From: Byssothecium circinans
Taxonomy: Eukaryota; Ascomycota; Dothideomycetes; Pleosporales; Massarinaceae
Assembly (NCBI GenBank): GCA_010015675.1
Contig: ML977004.1
Span: forward strand, 22,655-86,654
Direction of reading: 5' to 3'
Length of the DNA: 64,000 nucleotides
Below are positions 53,396 through 64,000 of this stretch, piece by piece. Within the stretch, counting starts at the first letter, position 1; every line of letters begins with the position of its first letter. The notes under the pieces are model-generated. The model was given only the letters and a program-made list of their open reading frames with translations. It ran no database searches and was not told where the DNA came from. The position numbers and the translations under genes were made by a program.

Positions 53396-56300
53396 CTTCT
53401 AGTGTGCTGTGGCTACGTCAGCGTGCTCCCGAGTACGGAAAGCGCGATGTTGCGAGGGAAGCGGCGACCGGGCGACTGATGAGAAGAGCGGCTCTATGAC
53501 GGATCACGAAGATATCCGGGGCAGTGTCAAGAGGACCAAAGAGACCAACGCCACTTACCATCAACCACCAAGAATGCTGCTCCGTATCTTGAAGGCAGAC
53601 ACAGTGCGATCCGATGCCGCTTCTAATGGACAGATGTTGGCCTGGCAGAAAATGGCGATGAGATGAGTCCTGAAACTCGCAGGTTGCTACAGCCAATTGT
53701 TCCGTTTCGAGAGGGTGCACCGTGCGCGGAGACTTGTGGTGAATAGCGATTCCCGTGACAGCACCCGCCAGCGGCTGAAGAGAAGCCAAATCGTGCCCCA
53801 GCCGCCCTCGGAGATTTGTCGTTTGTCGTATTAGGCAATTATTGTGGTAGTGGTATGGTACATGTACAGGTATATGGATAGTGAGCTCGGGATGGGACTG
53901 ATAATGTACAGACTGCCGGTTCCAACGCCAGGACTGTCCGTGATATCTGTACAGCTGTCAGCCAGAGCCCGACCAGTTCACAATGCATCTGAACCCCAGA
54001 TTACCTCAAAAGGGACAAGGCAGGATAGTGTTGTTGCTTGACGGTACAGCGCAGCGCTCATTCGACAACCGGGGGCGCAATTGGGCCAATAGGGGCACGC
54101 GACGGGTGAGGCGACTCGGAAAGCTTCAATGGGGGCTACGAAGCGGCTGTCATGAGGCGGACGGTGCAGGGTGGCTGGGGGACGGGTTCTGGCGCCTCGG
54201 ACAGCGCATTTCGAACTCCTCCCACCTCGATGTCGCCGGCGCGAGGTTCTGCGACGATATAAAGCTGTCACGTTTGGCAGGCGGTGTGGAGCGGTCAGTG
54301 CACCTTGTTCGACGACTAGGCCGAGGAGAGTTGGGATCTCGGCACACACAACCAGGGAACACTCGAATGTCGCTGGTATTTACAAAGGAATGGCGAGAGA
54401 GGGCGCTCCGGCCTTTGCTCCGGATCGCGACGCCGTCGTGAGATGGTTTTTGATGGTGTGGAGGAAACGAGCGGGGTGGCGCACAGCAATTGAGAGTGAC
54501 GGCAGTGACAACAAGGACAACACGGTGGGGAGAAGGGCAGGGCGAGCGTAGATGCTACTACTATTATCCCAAGCATATCTGCGCCCAGTGGTGTGGGACT
54601 CGGAGCTGCAGCTCCTGCGTCAATATGCAGACGCGAGGTCTACGTTGGCTACGTGTCAAGCGTCGACATTCTCCGCTAGCTAGACCTTTCTCCCACATGG
54701 CCGACCATGGGGCGTCATTAGTATTGCCAACTAGCACTGAGGGCTACGTCTGCCATACTGTGCTTCTCCAGTTTGACCAACACCACTACCAATTTTCCGC
54801 AGCACCATTGCCAGCGTGCAGCAATGCAGTTCGACCGACTTCAAACTCAGCACACCATCAACACTTGGCATGCATCTGCTTGATTATTTGGGACCACTTT
54901 AACCAGTGGCATTCTATCATCAATTCTAGACCCATCGTTGCTTCTTCTACTTTACGAGCAGACGGGATAGCTATCTGGAGAACTCGACGGCAAGCAGCCT
55001 CAAGCCAGCCACCGGACCGCAGAAATGCGGGCTGGTATTTTGCCCGGTGAACACCTCGATATTGCATCCTGCGACCTCACTCCCTCCGTGCGTATACTTC
55101 GCAACGTGCCTACCAGGAGCCGGACATCGGCTTAATTGAGTTTGCAAAGCCTTGTTGGCAAGTTCTGCTGATAGTAACGGACAACCTCAGACAGACCGCT
55201 TCCAACTATTCCGTCATATGCACTATCTGCAGTGGTTCGCATCGACCGGTTCGTCAACTCAAGAGCGGTGAGTGAATTGACGTGATTGGCCAAAATTCCG
55301 CCTTGTCGGACAACGCAGCAATTATCTCGCAAACATCAACACCATCTTTGTCAAATCTACGAAAATATGCCTGCACATGCAGGGCCAGCGTGGCACGGCA
55401 TGTGTCCATTATTGACGGTCCAGCCAGATCAATTTATAGCTGGAGGGCGCTGGCTATTCGATCTAACGATAAACGGAAATCGACATTCTGCTCCATCTTC
55501 AAAAATCGTCATTCCTATGGCTTTTCGGTCGAGGCTCTTGTTCGATGCGCCGCGAGCAAGTTTGTGTACTTGGATACTGAACTGTTGTTTGTTGAGGTTA
55601 AGGTTCTTGTTCACCCTCCGAGATCGCAGCCAAACAACAAAAATCCGACCACTCCCGGCCCCAAGGAGCGAGAGTGACATAGGCACCTAGCACGGGTACT
55701 ACTTCCAACGTTCAAGCATTTGCGCGGTACCTCGCCACGGCCCGACGGCTGCGTATCCTTAGTCCTAAGTAAGGAACATGGAAGAGTCTTTTTGGGAAAC
55801 AAAGACGATTGCTGCCCACAAACTACTCGACTATGGACGCAACACTGCTTTCTACTACCATTCTGAGCCTAAATGCTTATCGCCATTTCGTTCCAAAAGC
55901 GGTCGCATCTTTGGTATGCGCCTTGCCGAGAGAACTCACGCGATTGTGTTTCCCCAAGAGCCTTCGCAATGGTATTGTAGGCCACGTACAAGGCTTTGCG
56001 CTGCAGTTTGCACTCAATTTCAATTTATATGAGAGGGATCGTAATCAAACATCAAGCAGAGGGTGCAACACGAGACGACAAATCTGGGAATAACAAGCAC
56101 TTTGCCCGCATGGCACTGTTTTGGCAACTCTGTCGACTCTTGTGCATCAAATCAGCAACAGAATCCCACTTGAAGGGACGGTTACAGTCACGGGTGTGGC
56201 ATTGATGCCAAACAAAAGACCCCATTGTTGCACTCGCGGGTCATCCGCCATCTCCCCGCTACATATAAGAGTTAGACACATGGCCATCATGTCCAACACA

Positions 56301-56640
56301 CACAGCATTGGTGTTTTTATGGTCAGCACTACCCGCCTCTTATAGACAACGCACATTTGGTATTGCACGCAAGTTCCCAAGACACGTCTTCTCCAAATTC
56401 TCCTCAAACACCATACAGGTCATCTGGAAAGCCAGGCCAGTTATCCTTCTTCTTCGGCTCAAAAGAAGAGAACTAACATGCAACAGGCCGAAGCCAAAGA
56501 CAAAGCATACGGCAGTCGGCAACAGACCGTCAACATCACATACGGGCATTCTCCTGCATCAAACGCTACATCCCGATATCTCGGACCCTGAATCGACCAA
56601 CGAAGCGCTCGCGAAGCACTAACAGCATCGCCTCATCACC
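53396..56640. other. 3.2-kb stretch without a supported gene
   Basis: No domain, signal peptide or spliceable frame seen on either strand. The left part is the promoter and leader of the 14-3-3-like gene. The remainder resembles decayed sequence with many stops in all frames. Confidence 0.4.
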
Positions 56641-56808
56641 ATGTGCTACTATCACGCCTATAGCCACCGATGCGGCCACACTGAGATGGTGTTTCAGCAA
56701 CTGTGCTCCAAGGGACAGCTGAGCCAGAAGAAGTGCCCGCGAGGCCAAGAGGGCATTATTTTGACGACGGTCAAGGTTGAGTATCCTTGCAGTGGTTGTG
56801 TAGCATAG
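56641..56808 (+). CDS. 55-residue cysteine/histidine small protein
   Basis: A short complete frame that begins MCYYHAYSHRCGHTEM and ends in TGCAGTGGTTGTGTAGCATAG-like codons (CSGCVA stop). Six cysteines at residues 2, 11, 22, 32, 50 and 53 and His at 5, 9 and 13 make it a candidate zinc-binding or disulfide micro-protein. It resembles, from memory only, a family of small fungal proteins that start MC.Y and end with a CxxC pair; no function is known. No signal peptide is present. A TATA-like or leader signal is not obvious, so expression is unproven. Confidence 0.5.
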   Translation: MCYYHAYSHRCGHTEMVFQQLCSKGQLSQKKCPRGQEGIILTTVKVEYPCSGCVA

Positions 56809-57235
56809 GTATAATACCCCTCCTGTGCTGGGAGTTTTGGTATGATCATGCTTAGCTGATATGACCCGACAGTGTCACTCTCTCGGGCTGTGCTGGACAA
56901 GATCCAAGAGAATCGTCCGACGATTTTACATGAACATCTGAGACCAATGAAAAACGAAGTTTTTGCTGTGTTTGGACGGTAGAAGGTGGTTTCGTTTCGG
57001 AGATCTTCAATGTCATCTTATTTTCCCATCCCATTTATTCCATTCCTGACTACTACGATACTAGGGGAGCTCACGCTGCACTGAGTTCCAAGCCTACCTT
57101 CTATATGAGCGGATGCATACTGCCAATGATCTCTCGAGTTTGATCCTTGATAGACAATACTGACCTGAACTTGGCTCACACCCTGATTATGAACCCGTGA
57201 CCTCGATCATTCGATTGCTTAGCACAGTAGTCCGC
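56809..57235. other. intergenic
   Basis: No coding region seen; 427 bp between the small cysteine protein and the BTB-like fragment. Confidence 0.5.
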
Positions 57236-57764
57236 CTACCAATCGTCCCTGACAAGCTTCCAGATGTCCATTCGGATCTTTCTATTCCGAGCACGTGAGT
57301 GGCGTTACAGATGTGTACTCAATAACCTGCCAAGCTCTATACGCCGCATACGATCGCCTTTCAGTGCGCAGACCTCGCTTCGCAAATGTTTCGAATTCAA
57401 CAAAACACCACAGGTGCACGTTGAAACGAAGTAATAATTTGCCGATGCCTTTCACAATAAGCTTCCAATCTACCGAAGCACACAACGCTATCGAAGAGAT
57501 GTTGAAAAACTCAATTCGTATAGACCTTGTGGATGCCTGAAGGGCGGTATTCATAGTTTCCCATCGCAAACTCACATGCAGCCTCGAACGCCTGGGGATC
57601 GTCGCCTCCTAGCCGGGATAATTCCCACTGAGCATCTCCAACCGAGCTCGTGCATTCACCCCCGCAATCCATTATTGCACAGGAACATCGCCACTTACTT
57701 CCGCCAAAACTTTCAACAGGTTCCGACCTTCTCGACTTCTCAAAGGCTTGTCTACCCCTGACAT
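57236..57764 (-). pseudogene. decayed BTB/POZ-like gene fragment
   Basis: Minus-strand pieces in order but in different frames: MSGVDKPLRSREGRNLLKVL (from 57764), then LGGDDPQAFEAACEFAMGNY (about 57553-57612), then VIEYTSVTPLT (about 57295-57330), then ARNRKIRMDIWKLVRDDW with a stop at 57236-57238. The DDPQAFE...Y block and the following Y-rich helix and (R)K(I/L)R segment recall fungal BTB-domain proteins of the form 'exposed DDP-x-AFE, VEY(V/I)Y..T...R.LR'. A one-base frameshift separates the last two pieces, so I call it a pseudogene; undetected introns are an alternative. Domain identity is an inference from short stretches. Confidence 0.35.
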
Positions 57765-58500
57765 GCTCACCACACATGCAAACAACCCTCAGTCCAGCTC
57801 AGTTCAGCTCATGGTCAGACTGAGAAACAACATGACACCTTGAAGTGTACCACGATGCTACGCGACCTCGAAGCGAACCCCAACTACTCACTCACTAGGA
57901 TGACATGCACACGGAAAATCCCCCTTTCCGCAGCTCATTGGACAGGAGATCCGAACCCGACACGGAAGACCGCCATTCCGGCCCTCGGTTCGCACACACC
58001 CTCACACTGATATCCCGATCGGGTAAGCGCTAGCAGGCCGTTTTGTAGCTTGGTGGCTTCGGGTAGGGCGTTTTTTCTTTCGGAGCACACCCATTTGTTG
58101 CTCTGCAACCCGGCATGTGACTCGTGAGCACTCGCTCGTGAAGAGATGAGCAACCGGTGGAGCTTGGGTGTAGGGGTGGCCAGGCTAGAAGGTCCTCGGG
58201 GTATTTCTGCTTTTATTTTGTGGTGGTTTAATAACTGCCCTGGACCCTTTGCGTCCGTTTCTTGTTCAGCCCTTGCGGTCTTTGCTTGCCTTTTGTCGGG
58301 ATTGTTGCTCTTGTATTTGTTTGTTTGTGTGTGTCTTTTCCTTCGGTTTTGACATTACCTACCTTACCCTGGGTTACTGCCAACACACACTATCGCGCAG
58401 TTAGTGGGGACGATACGACTGAACGAATCTTCATTACTGCGACGGCCCGCTCCGCTCGTACTACATACGTGCCGGTCCCACTTTAGGACGGTTTCGTCGA
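57765..58500. other. intergenic upstream of the MFS transporter
   Basis: No gene supported. The part before 58501 is T-rich (ttgtttgtttgtgtgtgtc near 58317-58335), as expected for a promoter/leader. Confidence 0.5.
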
Positions 58501-60460
58501 ATGCAGGGCAGTCTAGGTGCAGATACCCGTTCTTTGGAACAGATTCAGAGTGGTACAACAATGGGCGAGGAAAATTCCGCCGACAGGTCGCTCGTTGACG
58601 GGAAAGAGAAGGTTATTAGTAGTGGCAATAGCACAAGTCGAGAGGAAGAAACACAGCACACTGCAAATGGGACGACAACAGCGCCGGTGCTAGAAGAGAA
58701 AAAGGCTCCAGCAGCGACAGAAGGCGCGGATACTACAGCTACAATTGAGAAGGAGAAAGTTGCGCCATCTAGTGAGAAAGAGAAAGAGAATAAGAATGAG
58801 AGCGAGGAAGAGCCAGAAGATGAATCAAAGTACCTTTCCGGCGTCAAACTGGGCATCCTCTCCCTAGGCCTCTGCCTCACAACCTTCATAATCGCCCTCG
58901 ACAACACCATCATAGCAACCGCGATCCCGAAAATCACCACCGTCTTCAACAGTCTCGGTGACGTCGGCTGGTACGGATCATCGTACCTACTAACAACATG
59001 CTCACTCCAACCGTCCTTTGGAAAAGTGTACACGTACTTTGACGTCAAATACACGTACCTTTTCGCTCTGCTTCTCTTCGAGGTGGGCTCGATAATCTGC
59101 GCCGCTGCTACTAGCTCCCCCATGTTCATCATCGGTCGTGCAGTCGCTGGAGCAGGCGCGGCAGCTTTGTTCTCTGGCGGTATGACCATCATCGGATACT
59201 CAGTACCCCTACGGAAGCGCGCAATCTATATCGCAGCTCTGTCCTCCATGTTCGGCATCGCCTCAGTCATCGGACCTATCCTCGGCGGCGCCTTTACAGA
59301 TAAAGTCTCCTGGCGATGGTGCTTCTGGATCAATCTTCCCTTTGGAGCCATCTCATTCGCTGTCGTCTTCATCTTCTTCTCTAACCCCGAGAGGCAGTAT
59401 AGTCACATGTCCGTCAAGGATAGGATAAAGGAGATTGATCTGTTGGGAGCTTTATTCCTTATCTGCGCTATTGTGAGTCTCTTGCTGGCTCTGCAATGGG
59501 GAGGCCAGACGTATCCGTGGAAGAATTCAAAGGTCTGGGGGACTTTACTCGGTTTTGGACTTATTATCAGCGTTTTCATCGGCCTCCAAGTACGGCAGAA
59601 GGATCGCGCGACTATTCCCGTACGAGTCTTCAAACAACGAACTATCCTCGTGAGCTGCGTCTTCACCGCTCTACTCGCCATGGCGCTATACTGGTAAGTC
59701 CCGCCAAAAGTCTTCGTTCCAACTCTTCAAACCAGCCCCTTTTTCATCGTTTTCTACCAAATGAAGCACTAGTAGCTAACCTCACCCTACCCACAGCCAC
59801 CTCTTCTACCTCCCCTTCTACTTCCAAGCCACCAAAGGCACCACGGCCGAAGAATCCGGCATCCGCACCATCGCCTACCTAGTCAGCATAACCGTCGCTT
59901 CCATCGTCATCGGCGGCCTCATCACCGTCATCGGCACCTACACGCCCTTCATGTGGTTCGGCAGCGCCATCTTCACCATCGGCTGCGGCATGCTGTACAC
60001 GCTCAAGGTCGACTCTCCCGCTTCGCAATGGATCGGCTACCAGATCCTCACGGGCATCGGCTGCGGCGCAGGCGTCCAGATCCCCTTCATCGCCGTCCAG
60101 GTCGTCGCGAGCGAAAAAGATATGCCGACCGCCAACGCCCTGGTCATGTTTTTCAATAGCTTGGGCGGTGCGATTTCGTTGTCGATTGCGCAGAATGTGT
60201 TTATCAACGGGTTGATTAGAGAGGTGCCGAAAGCGGCACCCGGGCTCGATGCGAGGGTGGTGATTATGGCGGGAGCGACGTTTTTGAGACAGATTGTGCC
60301 GAGCGCGCTGTTGCCGGCTGTGTTGGTGGCGTATACGAAGGCGATTTCGGGGGTTTTTGTTATTGGGATTGCGACGGGTGGGTTGGCGGCTTTTGTTGGC
60401 TTGGGAATGGAGTGGAAGAGTGTTAAGGGGAAGAAGATTGTTGCTGGGGGGGCTGCTTGA
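58501..60460 (+). CDS. MFS multidrug-type transporter, DHA2 (14-TM) class
   Basis: Exons 58501-59693 and 59797-60460 give 618 residues; if translation starts at the second in-frame ATG (58561, MGEENSADRS) it is 598. The second ATG has the better context. A long cytosolic N-terminus (about 100 residues) is Glu/Lys/Ser/Thr-rich. The membrane part has MFS motifs: LDNTIIATAIPKIT (motif D1 region of drug:H+ antiporters), FGKVYTYFDVKYTYLFALLL (motif A position), a GRAVAGAGAAALFSGG helix (motif B) and GPILGGAFTDKVSWRWCFWI (antiporter motif C then WRWCFWINLP). Substrate is unknown; relatives export toxins, drugs or secondary metabolites at the plasma membrane. No biosynthetic genes are nearby, which argues against a dedicated cluster exporter. 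Confidence 0.9.
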
Positions 60461-61649
60461 GGGGAAATGGGCAGGCCTGTGGGTTATTATGCACGGGCTC
60501 TTTACGTTCCCTTCTTAACTGTATTTGTCTTTTTCAAGAGATGTCTGGCATATAGATGTAATGCATAAAGGGGAGAGATTTTCAAGTTTTAATCTCGAAC
60601 ACATCATGTACGACACTACGTCAACGACTTCGGTATTAATATCAAGGGTCTTACATGACGTTGGTAATGTTTCCACCAAGCATATAGTATCATACCCCCG
60701 TGCTCTCCAATAACACCAACCCCATTCTTCCGTTTCTCATAATCTAAAGAATAAGTTCGGAAGTTTTACAATGAGATTCTCATCTTCTTAATTATTATGA
60801 TATATACCGTGCATGCATACTCCCAACATATCTCACCCATCCCGTTTAAACGTGAAGATGGTATAGCTCCAATATTTATCCCAGCCGTATGCCTTTTGTC
60901 CGATATCTTTATTATCATTCTCATAGCATAAATAATCTGTCTTAAATCTTCACCAGAGCCTTGCATGCCCATGCCCTTCGATAGCTTTATCTAATCTAAA
61001 TCTAAACAGGTATATGCCAATAGGGGCATTTCCATAGAGTAGGAAGAATACAGGCTGTGTCCTTAGTCTCACGTGAGGCGTCTTCGCTGAATAAAAATAC
61101 TAATATATACTCATGATTGATCATGTAATTTGGACTTGTACATACACTTCTTTCTCTTTAAACATCTAGTGTAAATAGACTAGGAAATGACACGCTACTA
61201 TTCCCTATAAAATCAGGGATTATTTACGGGGTTTCAAATGCAATAATATATAGGTCCATCCTCTAGGCTAAGACACACACCAACCATCACATAGGGGCTC
61301 CTCATATCTCCACGTCGTGCATATTACGTTTGCCTTATAATCAAGACCCGCATAAGGTATCTAGAGTATCCACAAACGATTATACGTTGACGATAGGCAG
61401 TGGTGGTACATGCTCTCTGCGCGTACTAAGCCCTTTCACATCGCCCAAGGTGAACATGACATCAAGTCCTGCACGTTTTAAACTACTTCATTGAAAACTA
61501 GACTATTAGCACCGCTGCCGCCTGATAAGGCCGGGTGAAAGGCCTCCTCAGAGGTGATCATGTCCAAGCTAATCTTACAGCATCGACAACCCACCAATGT
61601 TATGCTTCAATCTATCAGGCGACCAAAGCTACTCAGTCCAGAGATGAGC
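60461..61649. other. AT-rich intergenic stretch
   Basis: 1.2 kb without coding pattern; from about 60540 to 61500 it is clearly more AT-rich than neighbouring genes (tattatgatatata-type words). It may be a decayed repeat or simply long 3' flank between convergent genes. Confidence 0.5.
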
Positions 61650-63764
61650 TCAACTGCTAGTACCTTGACGGCCAACCATGTCTTGGTCATCATCCTGCTT
61701 CTCATCGTCATCCTTCTCCTCGTCATTTTCCTTGCCCTCACCCTCATTTGTCTCCAACCCGCGAGTCGGAGTGTCCGGAAGATGCTCCATCATCTCCTTC
61801 GCTACCTCTTTCCCGTCCCCATTCAAGCTGCCATCAGCCACAAATCCATCATTCTTGTTAGCAGCCTCGACGCCAAGCTTCTCCATCAACGCCATCTTAA
61901 ATCCCAGCAGCTCGCCTCGCTGGCCACTTCCACCCAACACTGCATCGCCAGGAAAGTTCGCGGCACCCGTACGAAGAGGTTCCGTTCCCCGAGGCATGAA
62001 CAACTTACGGCGCTGCTCCATCTGATACTCCCTCGACATAAGGCGGCTGCATACCTCTTCTGCAGCTTTCCAAGCGTTGTAATCTTCTTGTGCGCTAGTC
62101 AAAGTGAATTTGATGCGGGTGGCTTCCTTGAGCTTCGCGGCATGGGCTATTTTGCGAGCCTCCTCTTTGATCCATGCCTCGCGGGTATCCTTGCGCGCGT
62201 CGAGGCGCTCGCGGTTCGCTTGAGTTTGGGGAACGGGGTGCAACGGCGGCGGAGGGATCGGGAGGTCGGCCCTGCCGATAGGTTGGCCGGTGAAATCTCC
62301 TTGACTGAATCGGGGAACAGGTGAGGGTCCTACAAAGTTCGGACCTCCAAAGGGGTGTGAACCAGCAAATCTGTCGTTGGAGTTCGGACCTCCGGCGGAC
62401 TGTGGGCCAGTAGGAGTGCGGCCAACAGGTAGATCTCCTATGAACTGCAGGCTAGGCATTCCCGAGACATATGAACCGGCAGCAGCCATGTTGTTGTTCA
62501 ATGGCATGCCTCCTACGAACTGTGGACTACCCGCAGCACCGTTGAACGGGGAACCTGCCATGAAACGCGGAGTAGCAGCGGGAGTTCCGTTGAAATGCAG
62601 ACCTTGTGTGTTTTGCGGACCATTTGACGTGCTGGTGATTGGCGAGCCTGTCATGAAGTGTGGCCTCCTTGGTGCAGCAGTGAAGCCATGGCCGATATAC
62701 TGTGAACCGGGCGACAGGTCTTTGGCTGTAGAGTGGATCGAATGCTGCTCGAAAGGTTGCGGCATCTGGGCTGCAGATCCGATGGGAGTACTGGCGGAAG
62801 TGTCAAATCGGGTGCTTGGACGCTCCACAAACGGGTCGGCAGCGAAAGGGGAATTATGTCCTATGTACTGCTGGAATCCTTGAGGCCGGTTAGAAGTGTA
62901 AGCAGAGGAAATGGCCTCGGAACTAGGGGTGGGAGGATCTTCGCGCTCTGCAAACGGGTCGTCTCGGTCAGTCGTAATCACCTTTGACGTTACGTCTTGC
63001 GAGAACAAGGCGCCTGAACGAACGGGGGTATTGTACATCGTGGGCCCAGGTGAACCTAACTGCTCGTCGAAAGGTGGTGTTTTCGGAAGACAGGAACTCT
63101 TGTTCTGAGAGCGCGGCGTAGGCAGAGGGCTCGAGGCGTTGCTCGGCATGGGGGATGTTCGTGATAGCTGGTTGGGGAGAGAACCGTAGTTGTTGCCCCG
63201 GTGATCGTGTGCAGACGGCATCAGCAGAAGGTTCTCGGGGCTTTCGTGCCGCGCAGATTTTGTAGGTACTAAACCAGAGGCGTCAGCTGCGAGATCGTCA
63301 ACGGCAAATCCAGGTCCTAGTGGCGAGGGCACCGGGGGGATCCAGGTGGGAGTCTGCATCCTTCGGTGACCGCGCTTGAATTCTGTGCTAGATTTTGGAG
63401 AGGTGACATTAGAAGGTGAAGCGAGAAGAACAAATGGTGCAGTGAACGCGGTTTGTGCCCCGCGGACACCGTCGTCTTGTGAGTGCACTTTGGTGTCGGG
63501 TGAAAACGAAACCCTCTTCGCGCTCTTGACACCGAGCGACAACTCTGACGAGGAGTTGTTTGGCGTAGACGCCGGCGATTTCAAGGCTGATTGCAACGGT
63601 GTGCGTTGCGCGGGCACTTCTGTCTTCGAGACACTCATGCCTGGCGAAGCCTTGACGAGAGGCTGCTCTTGCATGACGGATTCTTCTTCTTCTGACCCTC
63701 GTGAAGGATATTGGTTTGGCGGATTTCCCGCCTGCGCGTTCTGTTTGGGGCTCATTTTCGGCAT
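61650..63764 (-). CDS. disordered fungal protein with PP1-docking-like RVSF motif
   Basis: Single frame of 704 residues from ATG at 63764. Residues 1-500 are Pro/Ser/Thr/Gly/Asn-rich with many SP/TP sites (SALKSPASTP; SRTSPMPSNASSPLP), typical of cyclin-dependent or MAP kinase targets. KRVSF at residues 83-87, followed by SPD, fits the RVxF docking consensus for protein phosphatase 1. The middle holds degenerate repeats of the form GSP..(F/V)GG(M/P)..., for example RFMAGSPFNGAAGSPQFVGG. The C-terminal part is the conserved-looking portion: a basic helix RERLDARKDTREAWIKEEAR, HAAKLKEATRIKFTLTSAQE, CSRLMSREYQMEQRRKLF, then LLGFKMALMEKLGVEAANK, ending in an acidic tail. I do not recognise the family. 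Nuclear or cytosolic scaffold is a guess. Confidence 0.75.
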   Translation of the reverse strand: MPKMSPKQNAQAGNPPNQYPSRGSEEEESVMQEQPLVKASPGMSVSKTEVPAQRTPLQSALKSPASTPNNSSSELSLGVKSAKRVSFSPDTKVHSQDDGVRGAQTAFTAPFVLLASPSNVTSPKSSTEFKRGHRRMQTPTWIPPVPSPLGPGFAVDDLAADASGLVPTKSARHESPENLLLMPSAHDHRGNNYGSLPNQLSRTSPMPSNASSPLPTPRSQNKSSCLPKTPPFDEQLGSPGPTMYNTPVRSGALFSQDVTSKVITTDRDDPFAEREDPPTPSSEAISSAYTSNRPQGFQQYIGHNSPFAADPFVERPSTRFDTSASTPIGSAAQMPQPFEQHSIHSTAKDLSPGSQYIGHGFTAAPRRPHFMTGSPITSTSNGPQNTQGLHFNGTPAATPRFMAGSPFNGAAGSPQFVGGMPLNNNMAAAGSYVSGMPSLQFIGDLPVGRTPTGPQSAGGPNSNDRFAGSHPFGGPNFVGPSPVPRFSQGDFTGQPIGRADLPIPPPPLHPVPQTQANRERLDARKDTREAWIKEEARKIAHAAKLKEATRIKFTLTSAQEDYNAWKAAEEVCSRLMSREYQMEQRRKLFMPRGTEPLRTGAANFPGDAVLGGSGQRGELLGFKMALMEKLGVEAANKNDGFVADGSLNGDGKEVAKEMMEHLPDTPTRGLETNEGEGKENDEEKDDDEKQDDDQDMVGRQGTSS

Positions 63765-64000
63765 GTATTGCTATGCGCGGTTGGTGATGAAGGTGTGTGT
63801 TTTGGTAAGGAAATGAGGCGCGCGGTTGAGGTAAACAACAGGTACGGCAAGAACAATTTCTTGGAGGAACAACCACTCGCTGGAGCCAAATTATCGGTTC
63901 CTGTGATACCGTCATCGAAAGATGAAACATGGGATCCGAAGACCGTTTGTCGAATGCATAGTACAATTTCGGCGGTACGATACACCTTGAACGATGGAAA
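63765..64000. other. upstream region of the disordered-protein gene, window edge
   Basis: Promoter side of the minus-strand gene. No further gene can be called in the remaining 236 bases. Confidence 0.5.

Noticed and set aside
1..64000. CRISPR arrays, operons, prophage or insertion sequences
   Set aside because: The genome is fungal; no direct-repeat/spacer array, integrase, transposase or terminal inverted repeats were found by eye.

Overview
The window is nuclear DNA of a filamentous ascomycete (Pezizomycotina; I lean towards Dothideomycetes, but that is not certain). The evidence is many short spliceosomal introns with GTRNGT donors and CTGAC/CTAAC branch sites 10-20 bases before AG, protein families typical of moulds (Zn2Cys6 regulator, NPR3, CsbD/Hmp1-like protein, fungal three-domain tRNA ligase), and monocistronic genes on both strands. 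I recognise no tRNA, rRNA, CRISPR array or intact transposon. Exon structures below were built by hand and checked for reading-frame closure.

Layout. 0-6 kb, all minus strand: Hmp1/CsbD-like stress protein, SDR oxidoreductase, THO-complex WD40 subunit (TEX1/THOC3), and two secreted proteins, one with five 57-bp tandem repeats and one small and cysteine-rich. 6.8-7.7 kb: COX19 (+). 7.7-12 kb: no gene seen. 12-13.7 kb: bHLH regulator (-), with a long GC-rich leader containing a likely intron. 16.7-18.6 kb: SFT2 Golgi transport protein in seven exons, one of 15 nt (+). 18.6-22 kb: no gene supported. 22-24.2 kb: homogentisate 1,2-dioxygenase (+). 24.6-27.3 kb: tRNA ligase TRL1 (+), convergent with NPR3 (-, 27.7-30.3 kb). 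31-33.6 kb: an apparent fusion of a nuclear-looking fungal domain with an omega-type glutathione transferase (-). 34-35.3 kb: eIF3h (-). 36.7-38.8 kb: D-2-hydroxyacid dehydrogenase (+). 41.3-43.5 kb: Zn2Cys6 regulator (+). 46.4-50.6 kb: divergent PRP31 (-) and CLF1 (+), both spliceosome components. 51.8-53.4 kb: a 14-3-3-like protein lacking the phosphopeptide-binding residues (-). 53.4-58.5 kb: gene-poor, with a 55-residue cysteine protein and a decayed BTB-like fragment. 58.5-60.5 kb: MFS transporter (+). 61.6-63.8 kb: a disordered protein with a PP1-docking-like motif (-).

Most genes are core housekeeping functions (mRNA export, splicing, tRNA splicing, translation initiation, TORC1 control, COX assembly, Golgi transport, tyrosine catabolism) separated by unusually long spacers. 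There is no obvious biosynthetic gene cluster. The most unusual items are the GST fusion, the 14-3-3-like protein and the repeat-bearing secreted protein.
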